In this document: positions 1 through 12,500 of the stretch, one piece after another
How positions within the stretch are numbered: position 1 is the stretch's first letter
How the letters are laid out: each line of letters starts with the position of its first letter
From: Leptoclinus maculatus
Lineage: Eukaryota; Chordata; Actinopteri; Perciformes; Stichaeidae
DNA length: 64,000 nt
Assembly: GCA_032191485.1 (NCBI GenBank)
Contig: JAVDOI010000075.1
Location: 312,501 to 376,500, forward strand
Direction: 5' to 3'
Position numbers and translations under genes: made by a program
The notes under the pieces: generated by a model
Told to the model about the DNA's origin: nothing
The model's input: only the letters and a program-made list of their open reading frames with translations
Databases searched by the model: none

Positions 1-10
1 TAATAAAGGA

Positions 11-314
11 TTATCTTATCTTATCTTATCTCTTATCTCTTCTTATCTTATCTTATCTTATCTCTTATCTTATCTTATCTTATCTTATCTCATCTTATCT
101 CATCTTATCTTATCTCTTATCTTATCTTATCTTATCTCTTATCTTATCTTATCTCTTATCTTATCTTATCTTATCTCTTATCTTATCTTATCTTATCTCT
201 TATCTTATCTTATCTCTTATCTTATCTTATCTTATCTCTTATCTTATCTTATCTTATCTCTTATCTTATCTTATCTCTTATCTCTTATCTTATCTTATCT
301 TATCTTATCTCTTA
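11..314. repeat. TATCT-based tandem repeat
   Basis: Pentamers TATCT with interspersed CTTATCT units, at the left edge of the window. No gene in it. Confidence 0.95.
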
Positions 315-398
315 TATGAAGACACACACACACACAATTTTTATCTCTTTATTATTTCAAAAACAATCCAGTAAAACGTGCGTTTACAAGAACAGAGC

Positions 399-534
<136 letters not shown>

Positions 535-1845
535 AGATGACCAGCGTGTGAGCTCATGAGGTACGGAGGTCAAACTGTGCCCATCATTCATACTAAATAA
601 ATAAATGTGGTTATAACACTGATAGTCAGCATATTAATAAACTGATCTGTAAATATCAACAAAGAAGCAACAACGGGGCTGATGGGTAATGTAGTCTTTA
701 AGTGGAAAAACAGAAAAACCACATTAGTTAATGATTTAAATAGGTTATAAAAACACATTAAAGTGACAAGTGGAAGCTCCGCCTTTATGTTTCTGACAAC
801 ATGTAAAAATATAAAACTATAACAACATATTCAGCTCAAATGTTTTCTGATTTTAGTTTAACAGTAAAAAGTCGTAAACGACGTCCCGTCATTCTGTAAA
901 CGTTGTGATCAAAGAATCGTAAAAAATAAACGCTGTTTAACGGAAAAGTAGAAAATTAACTATTTGAGTAAATAATGAACGATTTTAACTCATAACTTAA
1001 ATCCATTATTTAACATTTGAGGGAGAAAAAGATTAAAGACAAGAATTAAAAAAAAAAGATTTTCAGGGAACAAGAGAAGAAGAAATTAAACATTTTAGGA
1101 AACTAATTTCAGCAAACATCTTGCTACTTAAGGGAACAAACTCTTAGTGTGAGGGAACATTTTGAGTTCAGTTTAAGGGAACAAATTATAATTTAACATT
1201 TGAGAAAATATTCAATAACTTAAGAAAAGACATTAAAGTTTAGTTTGAGGGAACAGATGAGTCACTGAAGGGAACATACTTATCTTCATCATCATCATCA
1301 TCGGGACGTTTGTGTAAAATATAAAAGTTTAACATTATTAATATCAAACATGCATTTTGTTTACGTTGCACTTTGAACTTCTATTTTGGCAACTCGACTT
1401 TAAAACGTGACGTCTTTTAGGGATTCAATGTATTCCTTCAGAATGAAAGACATCATTTCACACTGACCTTTGACTGAGGTCGTCAAACACATCTGGAAAC
1501 TCTGTCTTTTATTTTGAAAATCTAAATTTATTACTGTTATTTGAAGTTTCTTGACTTCAGATCTAAAAGTGCTGATTTTAATCTTTGAACTTTGTTCAAA
1601 TACAACAAAAAAAAACTTCTCAAAATCTATTTTTACTTCTTCTTTCTTCAATTTTGGCCGGTTTGAGTGAATTTGAATATTTAAATGTATCTTTAATGTA
1701 TTTTGTGGCGCTCATCGTCTTCCTCCTCACATGGACAGAAACAGTTCTCAGACGGCGGCGTGTGATTGGTCGGTTCATGTCTGAGCGATCCAATCAGATG
1801 GAGGCGTGTTACTTGTTATTTGTTGTTCTTTGATGTTCTTTGTTG
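535..1845. other. Intergenic, 3' of dnajc27
   Basis: AT-rich, no supported gene. Holds a ZNF143-like motif on the minus strand (about 680-697), several AAGGGAACA-type repeats between 1060 and 1275, and one CTTTTATTTTGAAA motif at 1506-1519. Confidence 0.6.
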
Positions 1846-4800
1846 TTATTTGATGTTCTTCAGCAGAGACGTGCGAGCGTTCACGACGGCCTTGAAGGCG
1901 TCTTCGCTGCCGGGGGCAACGCATTTATCAGGATGAAGAAGAACCGCCAACTTCCTGTACGCCTTGTTCACCTCCTCCCTGGAAACATGCAGGTAGGAAC
2001 CAACGTGAGACGGTCTAATTAAACAACACGCATATCTACATAATAAATATATAATTGGATGCGTTATCGGAGTAAACATTTTAATATTAATAAAATGTTC
2101 ACTTCTTCATACGAGTGTTTGAATATATATTTAAATAAATAGAAAGCTGTAAAATATTGTAATACAAACTAACTTTTAAAGTAGTGGCAATTTGAATTAA
2201 ATTTATATAAAAACTACATATAAATATATTTTATTGTAAAAAATGTTATATTTTGTAAAACCAGTTTATTTCTTGACAAATGATATGATATATATATATA
2301 TTGTGATGTCTTGAGAGGTCGGGATCAGCTTGTGAAGCGTGGGTGCACAAATGAAGACGACAAGCGGGTGTGTTCTAATTCAAAATAATATATATTTAGA
2401 TTCTTTAAGCAAAAGGTAAACTTAATTCCAGCCGAAAGCTGCTACAAAACACAAACATAAGAATCTTCAGTGTTCTTCTGGTTCATTGTCTTTAACGTAA
2501 AATAAAACTCTTTCTCTCTCCGTTCGCTTCTGTCCTCTCTCCAAACATTCTCTCCCTTGTCTCCACCCCCCCCTGCCGGGTAATCAGGCCCCTCTCTTTC
2601 AGCTGGGCAGCAGCCTTGGCCCCGCCTGCCCTGCTGACTATGGGAATTGTAGTCTTTTACCCAGATGCCATGATGGGTTGTAGTATTTGCTGCAACCACT
2701 GGGAGGGGATGTATCTCCCATTGATGACCCTCCCTCTCATGACATCACAATATATATCACAATCAAATATTTTTAAATACTACTACTACTAATACTACTA
2801 CTACTAATAATAATAATATTAACAACAACCATGACAATAATAATAATTATAACAAAAGCAGTAATAAAATAATAATAAAAATAACAAAATAATAGTAATA
2901 ACAATAATAATAATATAGGCTCACCGTGTGGCTCCAGGCTTCACCCCCAACATGTCCCATGAGTCTTTGCTGTTGCGGATGCGTCGGATGGTGTCGGCCT
3001 GCTCTTTAGTGAAGCCCACGTTGACCTCTGACACCGGACGCTTCCCTCCGTTCTCACACATGTCGGTGATGGAGGAGAAGAACGCCTGAGAGGAGAAACA
3101 CAAAGTATTTAAATACATATATATATATATATATATAACTAAATATATTATTACTAAATATATAAAATATATAAATATTATTACTAAATATATACCTGAA
3201 ACATCTCGTTGATGCCCTCTCCGCTCTGAGCCGACGTCTCGAAGTAATGGAAGCCTCTAGACTCCGCCCACAAACGCCCCTCCCCCTCGTCCACCACACG
3301 CCGCTTCGTCAGGTCCACCTGAAAGCAGAGACGGTTAGCTCCTCCCCTTTTACATGTAGCCCCTCCCCTCTGTGACCACCTGAAACCAGAGAGGTTAGCT
3401 CCTCCCCTTTCCCCTCTGTGACCACCTGAAACCAGAGGAGAAGGTTAGCACCTCCCCTTTCCCCTTTAGCCCTCCCCTCTCTGTGACCACAGCGTCTGAT
3501 TGGACGAGCCCGTCCTCACCTTGTTGGCGCACACGATGAACACGATGCTCTCCATGTTGGCCTGAGAACCCATTTCCTGTTTCATCTCCCCGAGCCAGCT
3601 GTCCAGAGCGTCGAAGCTCTCTCTGAGGCCGACGTCATAGACCAGGAGGACCCCCTGACTGTCTTTGTAGAACTCGTTACGCACCTGAGGGAGGAGAGAG
3701 GAGGAGTGTGAGTGCCAACATATGGATACCGTGAGAAAGAGAAGACTCTGCCGAACGCGCTGATGTGGTTTTTATGTTTGTGGTGTTAACAATGTGAGCT
3801 CCAGAGCAATAAACAAAACTGGTCCCGTCTGCTTTCTTTGAGAGATGAGTGGTGAGATTTAACATGGAGTCTAATGGAGCAGTTGGTTGGAGTTCATGTC
3901 GCTCTGCGGCTCTTTGAGACAAATGTCCGTTGGATTCATAGACACTTGACTGCGACCAGCACAACATTTCCTACGTTTTGACCAAACATGGTGAATAAAG
4001 AGTAATAACTGTGGACCTGGAGCAATTTGTTTGGAAAAATCACAGAATACTTGTCCTGCTCCGCTCCACTCTGACAGTGATGTCATCACTCTAGCTCTGA
4101 ACAAGCCGTGCAATACACACCCATTGTAAAATGTGAAACTTAATCTGTGACTTCATGAAAACTGTGCTCGCCATTTGGCTCAATAAAGTCCAGTGTTTTG
4201 TCTACGTTTTAAACTTGAATCATGTTTCTACGTTAAAGTATGGCGAGTCAATATGGGCCCAAAGTTGAACAACCATTCAAGTTAATGGAGAAATTTTGCT
4301 CAGTTTTTCACGATTGTCAGGAAAACCGCTGGACGAATCTCTGAGAAAAGTCATAGCACACGATTCCCGATCAGGACGCTTTGATGTATTTTTTGTGCAG
4401 ATGTTGGCAACGGTGTGTGAGGAGAAGCACGGAAAACTTCGTACGGAAGAAGAATAAGGTGGAAAAAAATAAGCCTGCAGGATTATAGTCGGTGTGCTGT
4501 GCATAAGACTGATTTATTATATTATTATATTATTATATTATTATTATAGTCGGTGTGCTGTGCATAAGACTGATTTATTATATTATTATATTATTATATT
4601 ATTATTATAGTCGGTGTGCTGTGCATAAGACTGATTTTTTATATTATTATATTATTATATTATTATTATAGTCGGTGTGCTGTGCATAAGAAGAAGAAGA
4701 AGAAGAAGAAGTTAAAACATTCTTCTTCCTGTTCTCACGGTTTCTTCATCACAACTCAAACTTTAATCTGTTGTACAAATACAACACACTTTGTGTACTT

Positions 4801-5503
4801 TAGAGTATAAATAAAGGATCATAAAGAAGGTAAAGAGTGACTCACCTCATAGAAGAACGGATGACCGGCCATGTCGAAGATGTTCACTTTGATTTCTCTG
4901 TCTCGAACCTGAACTCTGAAACCACAACACTCACATATAAAGACGGTAGTACAGTACGGTAGTACAGTACGGTAGTACAGTCCAGTTGTACTCCATCAGA
5001 TATATACATAACCTACTTGGTGACGCCGTAGTCGATGCCGATTGTGGCCAAATACTTTGGAACGAACCTCTTCTCACAGTAACGTTTGATGATGCAGCTC
5101 TGAAACAGAACGCAGCGCTCACACCAGACTCCATTCACAAACAGACGTTTAAGAGCATTGGAATATTAAACAGAAAGATGATTATTCAGGCACCTCAATG
5201 TATTAGAGCATAATTCATAATTATCATAAAAGCAGGAGGAACGTTCATAAGACATCAAGTTATTCAATATTTAGAAGCATTCTATGAGCCGATATTTAGA
5301 TAGCATGGTAGTCTTTACAGATAACGTCTTTGTTGATTTGATATCTGTGTGAATTAGCAGTAACGAGTAAAGAAGCGTTAAAGTGAGAGGTTTTTAAACG
5401 GACTCTGGTTTCTTACCTTTCCCACTTCCGCGTTCCCGAGGCTGATCACCTTCACGCGCAGAGACTTCTTGTTATCTCGTCTCTTCGGCGCGTTTGTTTC
5501 CAT
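1846..5503 (-). CDS. dnajc27: DnaJ homolog subfamily C member 27 (Rab-like GTPase with J domain)
   Basis: Seven coding exons on the minus strand: 5417-5503, 5017-5099, 4846-4915, 3520-3684, 3196-3318, 2925-3085, 1846-1978. They join in frame to 273 aa, the length I recall for human DNAJC27. Visible in the product: a Ras/Rab-type P-loop (GNAEVGKSC, about residue 23), the G3 region DMAGHPFF, the G4 motif NKVD formed across the exon 4/5 junction, G5 ETSA, and a short C-terminal J domain with the HPD motif in LLHPDK, ending KNIK. The family is a small GTPase fused to a J domain; its mammalian member has been linked to MEK/ERK signalling. The start METNAPKRR is the only ATG before the G1 exon and matches the family N-terminus. 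Introns hold TAA-rich tracts and a 61-bp tandem repeat. No broken exon was seen. Identification is firm; function is inferred from the family. Confidence 0.95.
4487..4712. repeat. 61-bp tandem repeat plus (AAG)n in dnajc27 intron 3
   Basis: The segment AGTCGGTGTGCTGTGCATAA starts at 4487, 4548, 4609 and 4670, each followed by an ATT-rich spacer; the last copy runs into (AAG)n. Confidence 0.95.
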
Positions 5504-5961
5504 TTTAATAGGTTTTAAATTCACGTTTTCCGCGAGCGGCTCACGAGGGAGAATTCTCAACAGTTGCGTCGTTGTTGTTGTTGTGAGCGTAGCTAACAGC
5601 TGTTAGCAAGCCGGCTAGCAGTTAGCACGGCTCTTAAGATGAGTAATTCTGGTTTTAATTAATCACGCCGCGTTGTTTTACTTTAGTCTTGAAGCTCATG
5701 TTTTCAGTTCCATTGTAACTCACAGCGGGCCTGATGCTAGCCTGATAGCCTGCTATGCTAACCAGCTGTTTAGGATCAGCGACAAGTTAGCCACAATGAA
5801 ACTAATTTACGATTTCCGCTACTCTTTTCAAAATAAAACTGATTGTTAAAATCTCTTAATTTGTCTATATATTTGAAAAGGAGAAAACTCAACCTTATAT
5901 TCATATATATATATGAATCCAGCAGTTGGCAGTCAAAATGTCATATTTGTGTTCTTTAATA

Positions 5962-6468
5962 GAGGTCTTCAACAGGGGGTCCGCGAAATTTTTTGGTTGA
6001 TTAGACAATTCTTTTTATTTATTAAAAAAAAGAAAAAAAGTCCAAACATGAATCTTTCCATTATTTTAATAGTTCAGTATTGTATGCAAGATAACAGGTA
6101 TGTTTATGCATGGCAGTGGCACTAATAGGCATTTTCGTTTCCACATTTATGTTTAAAATAAAAACGTCAATTTGAACAGCTTGTATGCATGATTATCAAC
6201 AGACAATGTATGTTTCTAAATGTCAGTGGCACGGCCACCCTGCTCACTGTACCTTGCACATGTTTAAAATAAAAACATGAATATATGAACCTGTGTATTA
6301 TTTGAATAGCTTAGTATTGAATGCATAATAAAGAGGTATGTTTATACATCGCACTAGGCCCAGTTTAATATAAATCACAATTTTATACAATATATATAGT
6401 CGGGGGTCCCTTCTCCATCTCTCTATCAGTTTGGGGCTCCTTGGCCTGAAAAACGTTGAAGACCCCTG
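5962..6468. mobile_element. Short non-autonomous hAT-like DNA transposon
   Basis: The left end GAGGTCTTCAAC and the right end (reversed) CAGGGGTCTTCAACG are imperfect inverted termini. The flanks CTTTAATA (5954-5961) and CTCTAATA (6469-6476) look like an 8-bp target duplication with one mismatch. The 507-bp interior has no transposase frame. It holds two copies of a TTTAAAATAAAAAC segment. Confidence 0.55.
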
Positions 6469-6896
6469 CTCTAATAGATTTATTGAGACATTTTAATGAA
6501 ACATTTTAATCTCGGAGAGAGCAAACATGAAAATGACCAGAACAGCAAGATATTCATATAAAAACAGCACAAATTCTCAGGAAAATATCAAAACAATAAA
6601 ACAAACGATTGATTGTTTCAAAGTTCAGATCAATCAGGAAATACTTTCACAACTACTCAACTAACTGGTCAAAGTATTTCAGTATAAAAGCATCAAAATA
6701 AGAAATCAACAGCTAAATAAAAAGTAGAATGACTTTTAAAAGTGAAAGAACTTAAAGCTGCTCTACATATTGTTATTTTTACAGTAATTGTCTAAAGTAC
6801 GGAGGCCCAAAGCGTCTAAAACTAAATAAACCAAACAAATAATAATCCAGTAAATTTCATAAAAAATTATTTGATCTTTTATTTTTTATTTTAATT

Positions 6897-6958
6897 CAGA
6901 GCCAGTGATGTGATTGGCTGTCCTCAACAAACAACAGCCAATCACATCACTGGCTCTG
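6897..6958. repeat. Perfect 25-bp inverted repeat
   Basis: Arm 6897-6921 (CAGAGCCAGTGATGTGATTG...) is exactly complementary to 6934-6958 with a 12-nt loop. Would fold as a long hairpin. Confidence 0.95.
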
Positions 6959-7321
6959 CCCTTTTGTTTTGATTGACAGCTGAGGACTTTTATGGAGAAA
7001 AATAAGCTTCAATTAAATCATTTTACTGAGAAAATAAATATTTGTCTTTTCTCACAACTTTATGTTTCTGTTAAATTATTTTGTTAAATTATCTCGATGA
7101 ATAAAAAACCTTCCAGCTGATAAAATGAAGTAAACTTTACGGGACAATAATTGTGATAATATTAGGGGTTTTATGGATAATAAAAATGTTTTTCTGCAGA
7201 GGTTAAGGGTTCTCTAAAGAAGTAAACATCCCTTAACATGAAATAATTAATCTGTAGTCTCCACTAAACCCAGAGAGACACTAAATAAAAGATGGACTCT
7301 TTCCATCGTCGTGGTGTTTGA

Positions 7322-7856
7322 GAGGTGGACAAGACGTGAGGTGGACAGGACGTGAGGCGGACAGGAAGTGAGGTGGACAGGACGTGAGGCGGACAGGACG
7401 TGAGGTGGTGAGGCGGACAGGAAGTGAGGCGGACAGGACGTGAGGCGGACAGGGAGTGAGCCGGACAGGACGTGAGGTGGACAGGACGTGAGGTGGACAG
7501 GACGTGAGGTGGACAGGAAGTGAGCCGGACAGGAAGTGAGCCGGACAGGACGTGAGGCGGACAGGACGTGAGGTGGTGAGGCGGACAGGAAGTGAGCCGG
7601 ACAGGAAGTGAGCCGGACAGGAAGTGAGCCGGACAGGACGTGAGGTGGACAGGACGTGAGGCGGACAGGACGTGAGGCGGACAGGAAGTGAGGCGGACAG
7701 GACGTGAGGCGGACAGGAAGTGAGGTGGACAGGACGTGAGGTGGACAGGAAGTGAGGTGGACAGGACGTGAGGCGGACAGGAAGTGAGGCGGACAGGAAG
7801 TGAGGCGGACAGGACGTGAGGCGGACAGGACGTGAGGCGGACAGGACATGAGGCGG
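7322..7856. repeat. 16-bp minisatellite directly after the cd247 stop codon
   Basis: Units such as AGGCGGACAGGACGTG and AGGTGGACAGGAAGTG, about 33 copies with several truncated units. The array ends about 3 nt from the cd247 stop codon, so it probably forms the start of the 3'UTR. Confidence 0.95.
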
Positions 7857-7858
7857 CG

Positions 7859-9494
7859 TTAGCGAGGAGGAAGAGGCTGCATCTGCAGAGAGTCGTAGGT
7901 GTCTCTGGAGGCCGCGCTCAGACCCTGAAGATGTGAACACAGCGATCAATACACATCAGATAACAACAGTTATATTAATAACTAAAGTTACATTAATAAC
8001 TAAATCATATTAATAACTGAAGCTTCACTCACCTGGTAAACCTGCTCGTTTTTTCTCTGACGCTGAGACACAAACATTAATAATGTCATTAATAATCAGT
8101 CAGACACTGATAAATAAAGTGAATAAGTGAAGAATCAGACTCACGTCTCTTTTAACAGGAAGCTCTTTGTATTCTCCTTCTGTCCGACCGGTCAGACCCT
8201 GAAGTAAACAAACCACACCTTATTATGAGTATTAGTATTAATACTAATGTTAATGTAATATTATCAAGTCACACGTTATACAACACACACATCATTGTTA
8301 ATATTAATATGTTAGATGTCTTACGGTGTAGACAGCGTTGTCGTCCGTCGGGCGGTTCTACGAGACAGAACACATCACAATGAATCAGGTTCTTCAGGGT
8401 TCTAATCAACTGACTTCATAAAGAACTTTGGCTATTTTTCTGGAATATTTCGTAATGTTTGTTTTTCGGGTTCCTGACGATGAATAGACTCAGTTATGAA
8501 ATCATCTAAAGAACCCAATATTTCAGTCTATCATGGCACAAACAGGGTTCTGTTATATTCTATAGCTCAGGTTCTATGTCGAACCACAGCAGAACTCACT
8601 CTTTGTCTCAGCTGAGTGTAAGAATCAGAGCTCCGACCCTCCAGATCCTGAACACAGAGAGACACGTAAACAACAACAACAAACAATGATAAGAATAATA
8701 ATGACAATAAATAATAATAATAATAAGAATAATGATGATAATGGTACTAATAACCAAAATACTAATAAGTATAATAATAATATCCCGTTGGTTGACTCAC
8801 GCTGTAGATGCTCTCCTCGCCTCCCTTCACTTTGGTTGTAAAGAACTAAAACATTTGAATCAAATATATTATGAGGTGAAGATGAGAAGAATCGGGCCTT
8901 TAAATGTGAACTGTGCAGCAGGAAGTTTTTTCAAAATAAAAGGAGTACACAGACCTTCTCCTTGACGAACATGGCGGTGATGATGAGTCCGTAGAGACCG
9001 AGGAAGCCGTCCAGGATGTAACACAGCTCAGGGCTGTACATCATCATGGCCTCTGTGGAGGGAACACAGGCTTTTATTGTGGAGGGTGCACGTAGGCTTT
9101 TATTGTGGAGTGTATACACAGGCTTTTATTGTGGAGGACACACAGGCTTTTATTGTGGAGGACACACACAGGCTTTTATTGTGGAGGACACACACAGGCT
9201 TTTATTGTGGAGGGCACACACAGGCTTTTATTGTGGAGGGCACAATCAGGCTTTTATTGTGAAGGGCAGCTGTTATATTTATTTTCAAGAAGAAAGATGA
9301 TCTCTAAAGATATTTTGAGGAGCGAGGCATCATGGGTATTGTAGTGCGAAGAGTCTGAACAACGGCCTCATAGATAAATATAACTTACATCGTCTGATGA
9401 TCACGGCATCAGCTTCCTCGTTCTCATGAGGACCACATCGTCACGGTGACAACGCGTCGTGGTCACTTTAGTATCTCGAGTGTGTTCGTACAGG

Positions 9495-9536
<42 letters not shown>

Positions 9537-12500
9537 ACACGCGATCAGCTCAGCTTCAAACATTTCAATTCAAAACCTGCTTTAAAAAATCTAATTAGTG
9601 GTAGTATTAATGGCAGTATTAATGGCAGTATTAGTGGCAGTATTAGTGGTAGTATTAGTGGCAGTATTAATGGCAGTATTAATGGAAGTATTAGTGGTAG
9701 TATTAGTGGCAGTATTAGTGGCAGTATTAATGGTAGTATTAATGGCAGTATTAGTGGCAGTATTAGTGGTAGTATTAGTGGTAGTATTAATGGCAGTATT
9801 AGTGGCAGTATTCGTGGTAGTATTAATGGCAGTATTAGTGGCAGTATTAATGGAAGTATTAGTGGTAGTATTAGTGGCAGTATTAATGGCAGTATTAATG
9901 GCAGTATTAGTGGCAGTATTAGTGGTAGTATTAATGGCAGTATTAGTGGCAGTATTAATGGAAGTATTAGTGGTAGTATTAGTGGCAGTATTAGTGGCAG
10001 TATTAATGGTAGTATTAATGGCAGTATTAGTGGCAGTATTAGTGGTAGTATTAGTGGTAGTATTAATGGCAGTATTAATGGCAGTATTAGTGGCAGTATT
10101 AGTGGTAGTATTAGTGGTAGTATTAATGGCAGTATTAATGGCAGTATTAGTGGCAGTATTAGTGGTAGTATTAATGGCAGTATTAGTGGCAGTATTAATG
10201 GAAGTATTAGTGGTAGTATTAGTGGCAGTATTAGTGGCAGTATTAATGGCAGTATTAATGGAAGTATTAGTGGTAGTATTAGTGGCAGTATTAGTGGTAG
10301 TATTAATGGCAGTATTAATGGCAGTATTAGTGGCAGTATTAGTGGTAGTATTAGTGGCAGTATTAATGGCAGTATTAATGGCAGTATTAGTGGCAGTATT
10401 AGTGGTAGTATTAATGGCAGTATTAGTGGCAGTATTAATGGAAGTATTAGTGGTAGTATTAGTGGCAGTATTAGTGGCAGTATTAATGGTAGTATTAATG
10501 GCAGTATTAGTGGCAGTATTAGTGATAGTATTAGTGGCAGTATTAGTGGTAGTATTAGTGGCAGTATTAGTGGTAGTATTAGTGGCAGTATTAATGGAAG
10601 TATTAGTGGCAGTATTAATGGTAGTATTAATGGCAGTATTAGTGGCAGTATTAGTGATAGTATTAGTGGCAGTATTAGTGGTAGTATTAGTGGCAGTATT
10701 AGTGGTAGTATTAGTGGCAGTATTAATGGTAGTATTAATGGCAGTATTAGTGGCAGTATTAGTGGCAGTATTAGTGGTAGTATTAGTGGCAGTATTAGTG
10801 GTAGTATTAGTGGCAGTATTAGTGGCAGTATTAGTGGTAGTATTAGCGATAGTATTAGTGGCAGTATTAGTGGTAGTATTAGTGGCAGTATTAGTGGCAG
10901 TATTAGTGGTAGTATTAGCGATAGTATTAGTGGCAGTATTAGTGGTAGTATTAGTGGCAGCATTAGTGGTAGTATTACTGTGTACACAGAAACCTCTTTA
11001 AGAAACAAACTGATCTGTTTTATTATAATTATGTAAAAGATGTTTTCATCTTCCAGTTGATTTAATAAAGTTTCATTTTGCAGTTTCTACTTGATAGTCT
11101 GATGTACTGAGGTACAGTGTGCAGTAAAACTACTAATAATACTGCGACAGAGACAACTGCTGCTTCTCATCCATTCAACCTTCATTCAAACTTTATATGT
11201 ATAATATATATTTATACTCAGAATAAACAGGATGCTGTTGGTTTTGTTACTGGAACCAAACTGTCATTAAAATGTCAAATTAACTCGTTTACTGTAAACA
11301 GCGAACGGAAAAACTGGTCTGACGTCAGTTTCATGTTTTCTGTCGTTAGTTTTCCACTTTAAAGGAATCGCTTCATAAAAACAGCTGATGCACAATGAAA
11401 CCATCAACATAAAATGAAGAAAACAGTACATCAGAGTACATCAGAGACTGTAGTGTTAACAGTACATGTATCACAGTCACAGTCACACACGGTTCTATTC
11501 AAAACCTGCTTTAAAAAAGGTTGAATTTAAGAGAGACAGTTTAAAATAACTTTTAACTACTTTAATATTTACTACTTACTGCTGTATTTTTAAGGTAGAT
11601 ATTTAGACAACAATCTATCATAGTACTAGTACTGGTATGTTAGAGATTATTATTATTAGAGATAATTAAAAAAATAAAACATAATATTTGATATCAGACA
11701 GTAGTACTAGTAGTAAAAGTACATTATTTCTTTCATACAAAGACATGCAGCTCAGTGATTCAAATTGATAATAAAAACTAATTATTTTAAAGAAACAGCA
11801 GTTAGTTTAAGAATTTCAAAATAAAATGCAAGCATCACAGTAGTTGTACTACAGCAAGTATATTTACTAAAGTAATGTACATAAGCTTCATATTTAAAGT
11901 TATATATTAATGTAGAATCTACTTGTCCTGTAGATTGAGTTCTATTCAGAAGCTGCTTGTAAAAGGCAGAATTTAAGGACACGAGATGAAACCATTAAAA
12001 TATTATTACAGACGGACTCAAACAGGAAACTTTTATCTGGTTTCTGATGAACATCAAAGTTTATCTGACGATCATGAAGATGAAATATGTCACGTACGTC
12101 TTTAAAAAAGAGCTTCAGTTTGTTCGAGTGATTTAACAATGTTATATAATGGTTATATAAAGGTTATATAATGGTAATAGTGGTTTAATAAAGGTTATAT
12201 AATAGTAATAGTGGTTTAATAATGGCTATATAATGTAATAGTGGTTTATTAATGGTTATATAATGTAATAGTGGTTTATTAATGGTTATATAATAGTTAT
12301 ATAATGGTAATAGTGGTTTAATAATGGTTATATAATGTAATAGTGGTTTAATAATGGTTATATAATGTAATAGTAGTTTATTAATGGTTATATAATGTAA
12401 TAGTGGTTTAATAATGGTTATATAATGGTAATAGTAGTTTATTAATGGTTATATAATGTAATAGTGGTTTAATAATGGTTATATAATGGTAATAGCGGTT

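Larger units (their letters stand above)
5504..7321. other. Intergenic between dnajc27 and cd247
   Basis: Contains the dnajc27 promoter side, TTTCAAAATAAAAC at 5826-5839, the hAT-like element (5962-6468) and a perfect 25-bp hairpin (6897-6958). No gene was found. Confidence 0.6.

Noticed and set aside
8325..9052. FCER1G as an alternative name for cd247
   Set aside because: Three ITAMs and the QMQPLPPR end fit CD247; FCER1G has a single ITAM.
9459..11036. 525-aa and 487-aa open frames on opposite strands
   Set aside because: Both are products of a 12-bp repeat in cd247 intron 1 (GSIN/GSIS and LILP repeats); open on both strands only because the unit has no stop.
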